A stretch of 64,000 bases of DNA from Mesorhizobium sp. LMG 17147. Its GTDB lineage: Bacteria > Pseudomonadota > Alphaproteobacteria > Rhizobiales > Rhizobiaceae. Under the pieces are notes generated by a model. It was not told the origin of the DNA. It searched no databases and saw only the letters and a list, made by a program, of their open reading frames with translations. The position numbers and the translations under genes are program-made. The first letter of the stretch is position 1. Every line of letters begins with the position of its first letter. This document shows positions 27,114 to 38,166 of the stretch, piece by piece. Location of the stretch: NCBI RefSeq assembly GCF_024297145.1, contig NZ_JANCTC010000002.1, positions 288,501 to 352,500 of the forward strand. Direction: 5' to 3'.

Positions 27114-27299
27114 ATGGTCTACACTGTCATCTGGTATGGAAGGCAGGGCATCGTCGACAAGTTGATCTTCGACGACGAGAAGACCGCGAAAGATCATGCA
27201 ACCTCCATGTTTCAAACCCGAAAGGGTGACGATGGAATCGTGTCCGTTGAAGTTCGTAAGGACAACGGCGCTGTCGTCTTTAGCCATGCCGAGAACTAG
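27114..27299 (+). CDS. Small hypothetical protein
   Basis: A 61-residue soluble protein starting MVYTVIWYGRQG, with FDDEKTAKDHATSMFQ and a C-terminal beta-like segment ending VVFSHAEN. The composition looks like a folded protein, and codon use is normal. I do not recognise the family. It is followed two bases later by the start of a frame-broken gene, so the two formed a small operon. Confidence 0.6.
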   Translation: MVYTVIWYGRQGIVDKLIFDDEKTAKDHATSMFQTRKGDDGIVSVEVRKDNGAVVFSHAEN

Positions 27300-27301
27300 G
27301 A

Positions 27302-27513
27302 ATGCCAACCGGACCTAAAGGCCAGAAGCGTCCTGCCGACGTGATCGGCAATGCCGTCCACGTCATGCGTATTGCTACAGGCGAGGAATCCGATGACGTG
27401 GTTGACGACGGTAAAGACCTGCCGCGAAAGCGCTGGGCGCGAAAGGCGGCCCGAAGCGGGCCGAGAATATGACGCCAGAGCGTCGCCCTAAGATCGCCAA
27501 AAAGGCTGAGCGC
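27302..27513 (+). pseudogene. Frame-broken small gene (MPTGPKGQKRPADVIGNA family)
   Basis: The first ~40 codons (MPTGPKGQKRPADVIGNA, then VMRIATGEE) match a short protein common in rhizobia. The intact frame stops at 27472 after 56 codons, with a basic nonsense tail. From 27424 another frame reads AKALGAKGGPKRAENMTPER and then KIAKKAE, the expected second half of this family (a GGxxRAxxMTPERR-IAKKA motif). A one- or two-base indel near 27415-27424 therefore broke it, and the 3' end runs into repeat sequence. A sequencing error is the alternative explanation. The family's function is not established. Confidence 0.6.
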
Positions 27514-27580
27514 CCCCTCTGGCCTGCCGGCCATCTCCCGTTCAGGTGCGGAGATTGGCTAATTGCCAACGCCTCCGCTG

Positions 27581-27627
27581 CCCCTCATCCGCCCTTTGGG
27601 CACCTTCTCCCCGCGAACGGGGCGAAG
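27581..27627 (-). repeat. Family E repeat, right inverted copy
   Basis: In reverse complement it reads CTTCGCCCCG, CGGGGAGAAGGTGCC, then GGGCGGATGAGGGG, the inverse of 26921-26970. It lies 13 bases from the secA stop codon, and its stem could act in secA mRNA 3'-end formation. Confidence 0.6.
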
Positions 27628-27639
27628 CAAAGCAATGCC

Positions 27640-30372
<2,733 letters not shown>

Positions 30373-30624
30373 CCAATGGCCCTTTCGATAGCATTCCAAG
30401 TCGTTGCGACAGGCGCCGGCTGGCCCCATCAAATCCACGTGAACGCGGACAAACGCAAAAAGCGCCCGGAAAACGGTTCTGGACGCAAAGTCGTTGGACA
30501 GATAAGAGGGGGCTCATTCGATGTCAACGCCGCGCTCGCCCTGTCGACCGCGCCAAATTCCGCCACAATCCTGCTGGTCTGGAAGCCATTCCGCTCTAGC
30601 TACCCTGCTTTGGAGATAATCGTA

Positions 30625-31542
30625 ATGTCTGTATTGTTCCGCCGTGCGTCGCTCGCCAGCCTTGGTCTGGCATTCGGCCTGTCGGCCCTCTCGCTGTCGC
30701 CGCTGATGGCACAGGAAGCCGCCCCTGCCCAGCCGGCAGCACCCGCCCCGGCGGCCAAGCCGGTCGATCCGAACGCCGTGGTCGCCACCATCAACGGCCA
30801 GACGCTGACCGAGGCAGACCTTGGGCTTGCCGAGGGCGAACTGTCGCAGCAGTTCGCGCAGCTTCCGCCCGAGCAGCGCCGCGCCGCGGCACTGTCGGCG
30901 GCGATTGAAATCCGCGTCATGGCGGCTCAGGCGGTGACCACCGGCCTCGACAAGGATCCCGACTTCCAGCGCCGCATGGCCTTCCTGCAGCAGCGCGCCC
31001 TGCATGGCGAAATGGTCGAGAAGGGCGTCATCGACAAGGTTACCGATGCCGAGGTCCGCGCCCGCTACGACCAGGAAATCGCCAACACGCCGCCCACCAA
31101 CGAGGTGCACGCCCGTCACATCCTCGTGAAGACGAAGGAAGAGGCCGACGCCATCATCAAGCAGCTCGACGGCGGCGCCGACTTCCAGAAACTCGCCAAC
31201 GAGCACACCAGCGATCCGAGCGGCAAGACCAGCGGCGGCGATCTCGGCTGGTTCGGACCTGGCCAGATGGTGCCGGAGTTCGACAAGGCGGTGTTTGCGC
31301 TGGCCGTCGGCAAATACACCGAGCAGCCGGTGCAGTCGCAGTTCGGCTGGCATGTCATCAAGGTTGAGGACAAGCGCACCAAGCAGCCGCCAGCGTTCGA
31401 CCAGGTCAAGGACCAGGCGCGCCAGGCGGTCATCCGCGACAAGTATTTCGCGCTGGTCAAGTCGCTGCGTGCCAACGCCAAGGTCGACATCCCGGATGCG
31501 AACCTGAAGAAGACGGTCGACGCGCTGGAAAGCGCCAAATAA
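30625..31542 (+). CDS. Periplasmic parvulin-type peptidyl-prolyl isomerase
   Basis: This is a 305-residue PpiC/SurA-like chaperone. A signal peptide (RRASLASLGLAFGLSALSLSPLMAQ) is followed by a Pro/Ala-rich linker. The SurA-N-like helical region follows (ATINGQTLTEADLGLAEGEL), and the parvulin domain is near residues 160-260 (HARHILVKTKEEADAI, SGKTSGGDLGWFGPGQMVPEF, FGWHVIKVED). It folds exported proteins, fitting its place beside secA. The start ATG 30625 follows TGGAGAT; the longer frame to 30376 overlaps the secA promoter. Confidence 0.92.
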   Translation: MSVLFRRASLASLGLAFGLSALSLSPLMAQEAAPAQPAAPAPAAKPVDPNAVVATINGQTLTEADLGLAEGELSQQFAQLPPEQRRAAALSAAIEIRVMAAQAVTTGLDKDPDFQRRMAFLQQRALHGEMVEKGVIDKVTDAEVRARYDQEIANTPPTNEVHARHILVKTKEEADAIIKQLDGGADFQKLANEHTSDPSGKTSGGDLGWFGPGQMVPEFDKAVFALAVGKYTEQPVQSQFGWHVIKVEDKRTKQPPAFDQVKDQARQAVIRDKYFALVKSLRANAKVDIPDANLKKTVDALESAK

Positions 31543-31556
31543 GCCAGATTGGGCTA

Positions 31557-31582
31557 CGACAGGGCGCGCTGCCGCCCTGTCG
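31557..31582. terminator. Hairpin between convergent parvulin and TetR genes
   Basis: CGACAGGGCG pairs perfectly with CGCCCTGTCG (10 bp) around CGCTGC, followed by CTTCTATTT on the plus strand. It lies in the 43-base gap between the two convergent stop codons and probably ends the parvulin message. Confidence 0.6.
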
Positions 31583-31585
31583 CTT

Positions 31586-32242
31586 CTATTTGGCAGGGCG
31601 AGAGAGGATGCGTCGACGCCGCCGCCGGACCGCCGTGGCGTCGCCGGCATCGTCAGCGACGATGCCTTTCAAGACATAGCCGACCGCCCTGCGTAAGATC
31701 GCCTCGTCCTCGTCCAGGCGGTCTGTCAGAAGGTGCGCCCAGGCAAACGAGGCAATCAGGTCGGCGACGACAGTGGCATCGACATCGGCTGCCACCTCTC
31801 CCCTTGCCTTGGCGCGTTCGACCATCTGGCCGGTGTGGATGCGACGCCCTCTCGCGTATTCGGCGAGGGCGGCGGCGGCCTTTTCGTCCGACTGCGCCTC
31901 GGCGATCAGCGATCTGAACACGCTGCCCGACGATGTGTCGCGCCAATGCGCGAACAAGCTCTTCAGGAAGCCGACGAGATCCTCCGCAAGGTTCCCGGTA
32001 TCGGGATTGTCGACGCGCTTTTGCCGCTGGTAAACGTCGAGCAGCAAGGCGGCCTTGCTTGGCCACCAGCGATAGATCGTCGGTTTTCCGGCACGTGCGC
32101 GGCGCGCCACGGCCTCGATCGAGAAGCCGGAATAGCCGGTCTCGACCAGCACCGCCTCGGCGGCATCGAGAATGGCATCGGCGCTTTCGGGGCTGCGCCG
32201 TGCGCCGGCTGACTTGCGCCCGGGATCGGTGATTTCGCCCAT
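31586..32242 (-). CDS. TetR-family transcriptional regulator
   Basis: This repressor has about 218 residues. The N-terminal helix-turn-helix is ESADAILDAAEAVLVETGY, then FSIEAVARRARAGKPTIYRWWPSKAALL; the C-terminal ligand domain includes YARGRRIHTGQMVERAKARGE. The IYRWWPSK recognition helix puts it with the AcrR-like regulators with a TetR_C_11-type domain. ATG 32242 follows GGAAGAAGAG; the frame extends to 32353 but without a site. It is divergent from a small membrane protein, with two matching operators between them, so it very likely represses that gene and itself. Confidence 0.9.
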   Translation of the reverse strand: MGEITDPGRKSAGARRSPESADAILDAAEAVLVETGYSGFSIEAVARRARAGKPTIYRWWPSKAALLLDVYQRQKRVDNPDTGNLAEDLVGFLKSLFAHWRDTSSGSVFRSLIAEAQSDEKAAAALAEYARGRRIHTGQMVERAKARGEVAADVDATVVADLIASFAWAHLLTDRLDEDEAILRRAVGYVLKGIVADDAGDATAVRRRRRRILSRPAK

Positions 32243-32287
32243 CTCTTCTTCCTTGCCCGCGATTTCGCCAGCCATCATATACAACTC

Positions 32288-32333
32288 TTGACGAAACGGA
32301 ACGATCCGTTTTATTCGAAACGAAACGTTCCGT
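32288..32333 (+). promoter_or_regulatory. TetR-controlled promoter with two operators
   Basis: The -35 TTGACG (32288-32293), a 17-base spacer and -10-like TTATTC (32311-32316) drive the rightward gene. ACGGAACGATCCGT (32296-32309) lies entirely within the spacer, and ACGAAACGTTCCGT (32320-32333) follows the -10. The two 14-base near-palindromes share ACG(A/G)AACG(A/T)TCCGT and are centred 24 bases apart, fitting two cooperatively bound TetR dimers. Confidence 0.65.
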
Positions 32334-32352
32334 AACGATAAGGAGGACGGCA

Positions 32353-32589
32353 ATGACTTCGACCGTCGCCACGCGTTTTTCGCGCCTGCGTTTCGCCCTG
32401 CTAGTGCTGCTCGGCGTCTATCCGCTGATCACTGCCATTCTGTACGTGGTTTTTCCGCTGACGCAGGAATGGCAAATCTGGCAGCGTACGCTGGTCATCG
32501 CGCCGCTGATGGTCTCGATCATGATCTGGGGACTGATTCCGGGCGTGCAGCGGATGTTTCGTGGCTTCCTCAACCCGACCGTCCGGTGA
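32353..32589 (+). CDS. Small two-TM membrane protein under TetR control
   Basis: This 78-residue protein starts at ATG 32353 behind AAGGAGG. Two TM helices (FALLVLLGVYPLITAILYVVF and TLVIAPLMVSIMIWGLI) are joined by LTQEWQIWQR, with a basic C-terminus. The layout resembles the C-terminal two-TM tail found on some antibiotic-biosynthesis-monooxygenase proteins, here without the enzyme domain. The function is unknown. It is the apparent main target of the divergent TetR regulator. Confidence 0.75.
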   Translation: MTSTVATRFSRLRFALLVLLGVYPLITAILYVVFPLTQEWQIWQRTLVIAPLMVSIMIWGLIPGVQRMFRGFLNPTVR

Positions 32590-32592
32590 CGG

Positions 32593-33819
32593 TCATTCCA
32601 GCGCTTGCGACGTTTCCGACGCAACGCGCCATTCGCCGTCGGCCAGAACGAGTTCCAGCGTCACCCGCGCCTTGCCGGTCAGGCGCTGCGCCGATTTGTC
32701 TTTCGGCACATAGTCGTACTTCATGGCGAAAACCACGTCGGCACGATCCTTGCCGTGCGGCGTCACCTCGAGGCTGCCGGGCTCGAGGCCGAACGACCAC
32801 GACGCCCATTGCGCGAACCAGTCGGTCTTGACCTTGACGATGGCCTCGCTGCCGTAACGCGTGCCGTAGATGGTGGCCGACGAACCGTAAAGCCGCCTGA
32901 CGGTTTCGCGCATTCTCCTGGCATCAGGCACCAGATAGTTTTCGCGCAAGAATTTTTCGATGGCACCCTCGTCGCCGACGGAGCGTTCGAGCGCAGCCAC
33001 CTGCGACGCGGGAGCCGGGCTGACGGCCGGTTTCGGTTGCTGGGCAGTGTCTCCGCCCGGGACGAATTCGAAACGCTCGAGCAGCGACCCCTGCTCCCAG
33101 GGACGCTGCGCCTCGCGCGTTGCGGAAACGACGTCGCGGCGCACCGCGATCATCATGTCGTTGATGCTCTGTCCGGGCTCCGCCATGTGCCGCAAAAGCG
33201 CCGCGGCGAAGGGCGAGTTGCGCCCCGTCCCGTCCATTGCGACGGCGCCGGGCGCCGTCGAGAAGGCGATGAAGGAGCCGCGTGTCGACTCGAACTGGGC
33301 AAGGCCGGCGAGAGCCGTCGCCGAGCGCGTCGTGGCGCTTCGGCTGAGACTTCGGGCAAACGGGTTGTTGCGGCAGGCATCGAGGAAGACCAGGCTGACC
33401 TTGGTCTGCTGCTCCATGATGTCGAGAACCTCGTCGATCGGCACCGCCTCGAGTTGCAGCTTGACCGGCATGTCCAGCCTGGCGTCGACCGGCACGATGA
33501 AGTTGCGCCCGTCGACCTGCAGGCCGTGGCCGGCATAGTAAAACAGCCCGGCACGGGCACCTTGCAGCGCATCGGAGAATTCGCCGATCTTGCGTTCGAG
33601 CTCGCGCTTGCCGAGATCGTTGCCTTCGATCACCTCGAAACCGATGGCGCGCAGCTTGTCGGCGATGTCGAGCGCATCGTTGACGGGATTGGCCAGCGTG
33701 CCGGCTTCGGCGTAGCTGCCGTTGCCGACCACAAGCGCGACGCGCCGCGCCGTCTGCGCATCGGCGTGCAGCAGCAGAAAGCCCAGAAACGCCAGTGCCA
33801 AGACCACAAGCCTGCCCAT
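32593..33819 (-). CDS. Secreted caspase-like (C14) protease with NTF2-like C-terminal domain
   Basis: This is a 408-residue protein. A signal peptide (LVVLALAFLGFLLLHADA) is followed by a caspase fold: RVALVVGNGSYAEAG, the catalytic His98 in YYAGHGLQV and Cys149 in FLDACRNNPF. Both members of the dyad are present, so activity is likely, probably at Arg or Lys as in prokaryotic metacaspases. After a Pro/Ala linker, residues ~285-405 look like an NTF2/SnoaL-type domain (AIEKFLRENYLVPDA, ADVVFAMKYDYV, then DGEWRVASE). The target is unknown. It is divergent from argJ and convergent with the small membrane protein. Confidence 0.85.
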   Translation of the reverse strand: MGRLVVLALAFLGFLLLHADAQTARRVALVVGNGSYAEAGTLANPVNDALDIADKLRAIGFEVIEGNDLGKRELERKIGEFSDALQGARAGLFYYAGHGLQVDGRNFIVPVDARLDMPVKLQLEAVPIDEVLDIMEQQTKVSLVFLDACRNNPFARSLSRSATTRSATALAGLAQFESTRGSFIAFSTAPGAVAMDGTGRNSPFAAALLRHMAEPGQSINDMMIAVRRDVVSATREAQRPWEQGSLLERFEFVPGGDTAQQPKPAVSPAPASQVAALERSVGDEGAIEKFLRENYLVPDARRMRETVRRLYGSSATIYGTRYGSEAIVKVKTDWFAQWASWSFGLEPGSLEVTPHGKDRADVVFAMKYDYVPKDKSAQRLTGKARVTLELVLADGEWRVASETSQALE

Positions 33820-33999
33820 GGGGCAGGATCATAGCGCTATCGGTCGCAGCGACACCAACAAATTTGCAACAGCCTCCTTGCGGCATGAGACGGTGTCAGG
33901 CTTCCGGTACCTATAACGGGTGTGAAAACGCCTTGCGCCGGCGCGTGCTATCGGGCAAACCGGCGTTCCTTTCGCGATTTTTCCCGCCCGGGGTCTTCC

Positions 34000-35241
34000 A
34001 TGTCCGCACAGGTTTCGCCGCTCGCGCCGAAGAAATATCCCAAGATGCCGGTGATCGAGGGCGTGCGCATCGCCACCGCCGAAGCCGGCATAAAATACAA
34101 GAACCGCACCGACTTGCTGGCCATGGTGTTCGACGCCGGCACCACCGTCGCCGGGGTGTTCACCAGGTCGAAATGCCCCTCGGCGCCGGTCGATTTCTGC
34201 CGGCAGAACCTCGTGGCTGGCAAGGCACGCGTGCTGGTGGTCAATTCCGGCAATGCCAATGCCTTCACCGGCCAGAAGGGCCGCGCCTCGACGGCACTCA
34301 CGGGCGAGGTGGCGGCGAGGGCGGCCGGCTGCACGGCGGGCGAGGTGTTCCTGGCCTCGACCGGCGTGATCGGGGAACCGCTCGACACCGGCAAGTTCAG
34401 CCATCTGCTGGCCGGGCTGGTCAAGGACGGCAAGCCGGAATTGTGGACCGAAGCCGCCAAGGCGATCATGACCACCGACACCTATCCCAAACTGGCGACC
34501 GCGACGGTCAAGCTCGGCGATGCCGACGTCACCATCAACGGTATCGCCAAGGGCGCCGGGATGATCGCGCCCGACATGGCGACGATGCTTTCCTTCGTCG
34601 CCACCGATGCGCCGATCGCAGCACCGGTGCTGCAGGATCTCTTGTCGCGCGGCACGGCCAAGACCTTCAACGCGGTCACCGTCGACAGTGACACCTCGAC
34701 CAGCGACACGCTGCTGATGTTCGCCACGGGTGCTGCCGCCAGGCGCGGCGCGCCGGCAATTTCCGACCCCAAGGATGCGCGCCTCGGCGCCTTCCGCCGT
34801 GCCCTCGGCAAGGTGCTGAAATCGCTGGCACTGCAGGTGGTGCGCGACGGCGAGGGCGCCCGCAAGCAGGTCGAGGTCACCGTCACCGGGGCCAAATCGG
34901 CCCGCTCGGCCAAGCGCATCGCGCTGTCGATCGCCAATTCGCCGCTGGTCAAGACGGCAGTCGCCGGCGAGGACGCCAATTGGGGCCGCGTCGTCATGGC
35001 CGTCGGCAAGGCCGGCGAGCCGGCCGACCGCGACCTTCTGTCGATCTGGTTCGGCGACAACCGCCTGGCCTATCAGGGCGAGCGCGACGCCGCCTATTCC
35101 GAGGAGGCGACTTCGGCGTATATGAAGCGCGACGAGATCCGCATCCGCGCCGATATCGGCATCGGCCGCGGCAAGGCGACGGTGTGGACCTGCGATCTCA
35201 CCAAGGAATATGTCGCCATAAACGGCGATTATCGGAGCTGA
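34000..35241 (+). CDS. argJ: Bifunctional ornithine acetyltransferase/N-acetylglutamate synthase
   Basis: ArgJ recycles the acetyl group in arginine biosynthesis, moving it from N-acetylornithine to glutamate. It has 413 residues from ATG 34000 ([17 protein letters not shown]). The autocleavage site is in [14 protein letters not shown], where the Thr before Met becomes the nucleophile of the beta chain. [14 protein letters not shown] and the C-terminal [15 protein letters not shown] are also typical. Its stop overlaps the next start (TGATG). Confidence 0.96.
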   Translation: MSAQVSPLAPKKYPKMPVIEGVRIATAEAGIKYKNRTDLLAMVFDAGTTVAGVFTRSKCPSAPVDFCRQNLVAGKARVLVVNSGNANAFTGQKGRASTALTGEVAARAAGCTAGEVFLASTGVIGEPLDTGKFSHLLAGLVKDGKPELWTEAAKAIMTTDTYPKLATATVKLGDADVTINGIAKGAGMIAPDMATMLSFVATDAPIAAPVLQDLLSRGTAKTFNAVTVDSDTSTSDTLLMFATGAAARRGAPAISDPKDARLGAFRRALGKVLKSLALQVVRDGEGARKQVEVTVTGAKSARSAKRIALSIANSPLVKTAVAGEDANWGRVVMAVGKAGEPADRDLLSIWFGDNRLAYQGERDAAYSEEATSAYMKRDEIRIRADIGIGRGKATVWTCDLTKEYVAINGDYRS

Positions 35242-36020
35242 TGGCGTTGGCTTCCAGACATCCGGCAAGCGTGTTGGCGATCGTGCGCCGCTATGAGGCG
35301 GCCGGCTTTCGCGCCTGGCCGGCGGCCGCCGTCCATTATGACGGCACCTGGGTGGTTCGGCTGACGGCCGGCCACCCGGCCAAACGGCTGAACTCGGTCA
35401 ATCCGCTCGATCCGGGCGACATCCAGCACATTGCCGAGCGCATCGGTCGCGCCAGCCGCCGCTTCGACGCTTATGGCAGGCCGCTGACCTTTCGCATCTC
35501 ACCGCTGTCGGGGCCCGATCTCTCAAAGTACCTCGACAGCGAAGGCTGGAGCACGTTCGCGGAGTCGCTGGTCATGCGGCTGCCGCTGGCGAACGCCGCG
35601 CTCGACGATGCCATGGACCAGATTCCGTTGAGGGACATCAGCCGTTTCATCGGCGCGGCGCTCAAGGTGAGCGGTTCTGATGTGTCGCTGCGGCCGGGCC
35701 TGTCGGAGATCATCGGCGCCATCCAGCCGGAGGCCGGGCTGTTTGCGCTGGAGGCCGGCAGCGAGCCGCTGGCGACGTTGATCTGTGTGCATGACGGCGA
35801 CCTTGCCGGCCTATTCGAGATCGCCACCGACAGATCGGTGCGCAACCAGGGCCATGGCCGCCATCTCATCCGTTCGGCGCTGAAATGGGCGCGGCTGCGC
35901 GGGGCGCGGGAAGCCTGGCTGCAGGTCGAGGCGGACAACGCGCCGGCGCTGGCGCTCTACCGTTCGCTCGGATTTGACGAAGTCTATCGCTATCACTATC
36001 GCCGGCCACAAGGCGCATGA
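35241..36020 (+). CDS. GNAT-family N-acetyltransferase
   Basis: This 259-residue protein has a C-terminal GNAT domain: LAGLFEIATDRSVRNQGHGRHLI (acetyl-CoA loop RNQGHG), then WLQVEADNAPALALYRSLGF. The N-terminal ~130 residues are specific to this rhizobial group. It is coupled by overlap to argJ upstream and mutT downstream. This conserved trio may reflect metabolite repair or modification, but the substrate is not known. Confidence 0.88.
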   Translation: MALASRHPASVLAIVRRYEAAGFRAWPAAAVHYDGTWVVRLTAGHPAKRLNSVNPLDPGDIQHIAERIGRASRRFDAYGRPLTFRISPLSGPDLSKYLDSEGWSTFAESLVMRLPLANAALDDAMDQIPLRDISRFIGAALKVSGSDVSLRPGLSEIIGAIQPEAGLFALEAGSEPLATLICVHDGDLAGLFEIATDRSVRNQGHGRHLIRSALKWARLRGAREAWLQVEADNAPALALYRSLGFDEVYRYHYRRPQGA

Positions 36021-36439
36021 GCGGCTTGGATACGGTCGGCAAACGCCTGCTCCTGGTCGCGGCCTGCGCGCTGGTCGATGCCGACGGGCGCGTCCTCTTG
36101 GCGCAGCGGCCCGAAGGTAAGCAACTCGCCGGCCTGTGGGAATTTCCGGGCGGCAAGGTAGAGCCCGGCGAGACGCCGGAACAATGCCTGATCCGCGAAT
36201 TGTACGAGGAGATCGGCATCGAAACCGACATCCCTTGCCTGGCGCCGCTCACCTTCGCCAGCCATTCCTACGATGATTTTCACCTCCTGATGCCGCTGTT
36301 CGTCTGCCGTCGCTTCCGCGGCATTGCCCGGCCGAAGGAAGGCCAGGTGCTGAAATGGGTGCGGCCGCGCCAGATGCGCGATTTTCCAATGCCGCCGGCC
36401 GATGCCCCGCTGATCCAGTTCCTCATCGATCTGCTCTAA
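36017..36439 (+). CDS. mutT: MutT-type 8-oxo-dGTP diphosphatase
   Basis: This 140-residue Nudix hydrolase removes 8-oxo-dGTP from the nucleotide pool. The Nudix box is GGKVEPGETPEQCLIRELYEEIGI, matching GX5EX7REUXEEXGU. The N-terminal ACALVDADGRVLLAQRPEGKQLAGLWEFPGG segment is typical of MutT. The ATG overlaps the GNAT stop by four bases (ATGA). Confidence 0.92.
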   Translation: MSGLDTVGKRLLLVAACALVDADGRVLLAQRPEGKQLAGLWEFPGGKVEPGETPEQCLIRELYEEIGIETDIPCLAPLTFASHSYDDFHLLMPLFVCRRFRGIARPKEGQVLKWVRPRQMRDFPMPPADAPLIQFLIDLL

Positions 36440-36567
36440 CGGCCGACCTGCCGTAAACCGGGCAGCTCCTCAACGCGATATCGGCAGCATTAATGAAAGA
36501 TTTATCTAGCCGTGAAAAATTGACGCTAGGCGGTTACGCCGATTCCACCGCTGGGGAGCGATTTTGC

Positions 36568-36873
36568 ATGAGCCTCGACAAGGACTGGGACTCGCCTTGG
36601 GCCGACCGCCTTCCTGGCGCCGCCAATGCCGGCATGGGAATATTGCGCATCGCCCTCTTGTTCGGCTCGGCCGCGGTGGCTCTGGCCTTGATCGCGACGC
36701 CCTACCTCGACAGCCGGACCCGCTCGCAGTTTGCCCGCGACGGGCTTGATACGATGAGCACCGGCTCGATCGGCCAGCGCGATAGCTATACGCTACGCAA
36801 GAGCGTGCTGCAGCCGCTGCCCAGTTCGGTCTGCGTTATACGGGCCGATGGCAGAAGCAGCGGCGACTGCTGA
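36568..36873 (+). CDS. Small single-TM protein next to Flp pilin
   Basis: A 101-residue protein starting at ATG 36568, 7 bases after GGGGAG. Residues ~22-45 form one TM helix (GILRIALLFGSAAVALALIATPYL), followed by a tail with STGSIGQRDSYTLRKSVLQ and two Cys near the end. I do not recognise a characterised family; similar small proteins sit beside orphan Flp pilin genes in rhizobia. The frame opens at 36493, but that start has no ribosome site. Confidence 0.7.
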   Translation: MSLDKDWDSPWADRLPGAANAGMGILRIALLFGSAAVALALIATPYLDSRTRSQFARDGLDTMSTGSIGQRDSYTLRKSVLQPLPSSVCVIRADGRSSGDC

Positions 36874-36932
36874 CTCCTCAACAGATCTCTACGATTCGGC
36901 TGTTTCCTAGAATGCGGCTGGTTCACCGCGCG

Positions 36933-36961
36933 TTAAGCCTGTCGCGTTAACCTTTCTTAAC
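36933..36961 (+). promoter_or_regulatory. Possible CtrA half-sites upstream of the Flp pilin gene
   Basis: TTAA occurs at 36933, 36947 and 36957. The last pair is TTAA-N6-TTAAC, one base short of the CtrA N7 spacing. Pilin genes are CtrA targets in Caulobacter, so this is noted with low confidence. Confidence 0.25.
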
Positions 36962-36999
36962 GGGTCGGCGCTAGGTTCGGGCAAGAGGGATGGGCGCCC

Positions 37000-37179
37000 A
37001 TGAAAATCTTGCTGCAACGATTTTTAGAAGACGAGAGGGGCGCGACGGTTGTCGAATATGGTTTGATCGTTGCCGTGCTGTCGCTTGCCATTGTCGCTGG
37101 TGTCGGCCGGGCTGCCGATGCGATTCAGTGGCTGTTCAGCGACAACAGCAGCAGGCTTGCCAACGCTTTTGCGCAGTGA
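37000..37179 (+). CDS. Flp/Fap type IVb pilin
   Basis: A 59-residue prepilin starting MKILLQRFLEDERGA. Cleavage by a TadV-type peptidase after ERG would give a mature N-terminus ATVVEYGLIVAVLSLAIVAG, with the essential Glu at position 5 followed by Tyr, as in Flp pilins. The rest is a short soluble tail (SDNSSRLANAFAQ). No tad/cpa assembly genes are in the window, so this is an orphan or secondary pilin that would use machinery encoded elsewhere. Confidence 0.88.
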   Translation: MKILLQRFLEDERGATVVEYGLIVAVLSLAIVAGVGRAADAIQWLFSDNSSRLANAFAQ

Positions 37180-37227
37180 CCCGCTTAGCCTTGATGGGAA
37201 ACGCTTAGCTTTTGCGCAAGGATACGC

Positions 37228-38100
37228 TCAGGGGCCGCCGGGGTTTTCCAGGATTGTCTTCAGCGATATTTTTGCGGAGCCCGGCTTCAGCGGCTTTTGC
37301 TGAGAGGCATCGGGCGCCCAGCCTGACATCCAGACCACCGAGAAACTGGCCCTGACGCGGCCATCCGCATCCGAAAACCGCTCCGCATAGATTTCGGCGG
37401 CGCGCGCGAACAGCGCTCGCGTGCCCGGCCGCCTGCTGCGGTCGACCAGCGCGCTGGTCTCGCCCATGGCGCGCAGGTCTGCGACCAGGCCAAATACCGA
37501 ATCGTAGCGCACCGTGATCGTCTCGACGTCCGCCACCGGCAGTGCCAGGCCGGCGCGCTGCAGCAGCGCGCCGGCGTCGCGGACGTCGGTGAATGGGATC
37601 ACACGCGGGCTGGCGCCGCCATAGAGCTCGGTCTCGGCGGCAAGCAGGCTTTCGCGCAGCTCGGAAAGCGTGCCTGTGCCGGCGAAGGCACCGAGGAAAA
37701 GCCCGTCCGGTTTCAGCGCCCGGCGGATCTGCACCAGCATGCCGGGAATGTCGTTCATCGCCTGCAGCGACAGCAGCGAGACTGCGAGGTCGAGGCTTTC
37801 CGGTTCGAATGGCACGGTTTCCAACGGCGCCAACAGTCCTGGCTGGCCACCGAGGAAAGCGGCGTCGGCCTCGACGCGCACGTTTTCCGTCACCTTGCCG
37901 CTTTCGGCGAGCACTTCTGCTGCTGCCGGCGTCTGGCAAAACAATGAGGCCGCCTTGCCGAACCTGCGTTCGACGGCGTCGAGCCGGTCGGCAAGATCCT
38001 CGGCCGCCCGCCGCATGAGGAAATCCGCGCCGACGATGGGACGGGCCAGTGCCCGGCGCTTGCGCGCCAGCCAGAGCGAGGTGTCGATTACAGGCTGCAA
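37228..38100 (-). CDS. SAM-dependent methyltransferase (BioC/NDUFAF5-like)
   Basis: This 290-residue protein starts at TTG 38100, the only start before the frame would run antisense through comF. The motif I region is degenerate (GKAASLFCQTP onward); motifs around PFEPESLDLAVSLLSLQAMNDIPG and RALKPDGLFLGAFAGTGTLSELR are clear. The alphaproteobacterial neighbours of comF have this methyltransferase, and the closest characterised relative is the complex I factor NDUFAF5 or BioC. The substrate is uncertain. Confidence 0.85.
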   Translation of the reverse strand: MQPVIDTSLWLARKRRALARPIVGADFLMRRAAEDLADRLDAVERRFGKAASLFCQTPAAAEVLAESGKVTENVRVEADAAFLGGQPGLLAPLETVPFEPESLDLAVSLLSLQAMNDIPGMLVQIRRALKPDGLFLGAFAGTGTLSELRESLLAAETELYGGASPRVIPFTDVRDAGALLQRAGLALPVADVETITVRYDSVFGLVADLRAMGETSALVDRSRRPGTRALFARAAEIYAERFSDADGRVRASFSVVWMSGWAPDASQQKPLKPGSAKISLKTILENPGGP

Positions 38101-38166
38101 TGGGCAGGTCCTTGTGCTTCGCTCTCTGATATAGTGATGCGGAGGACCAACCACGTGGCCGATCCC

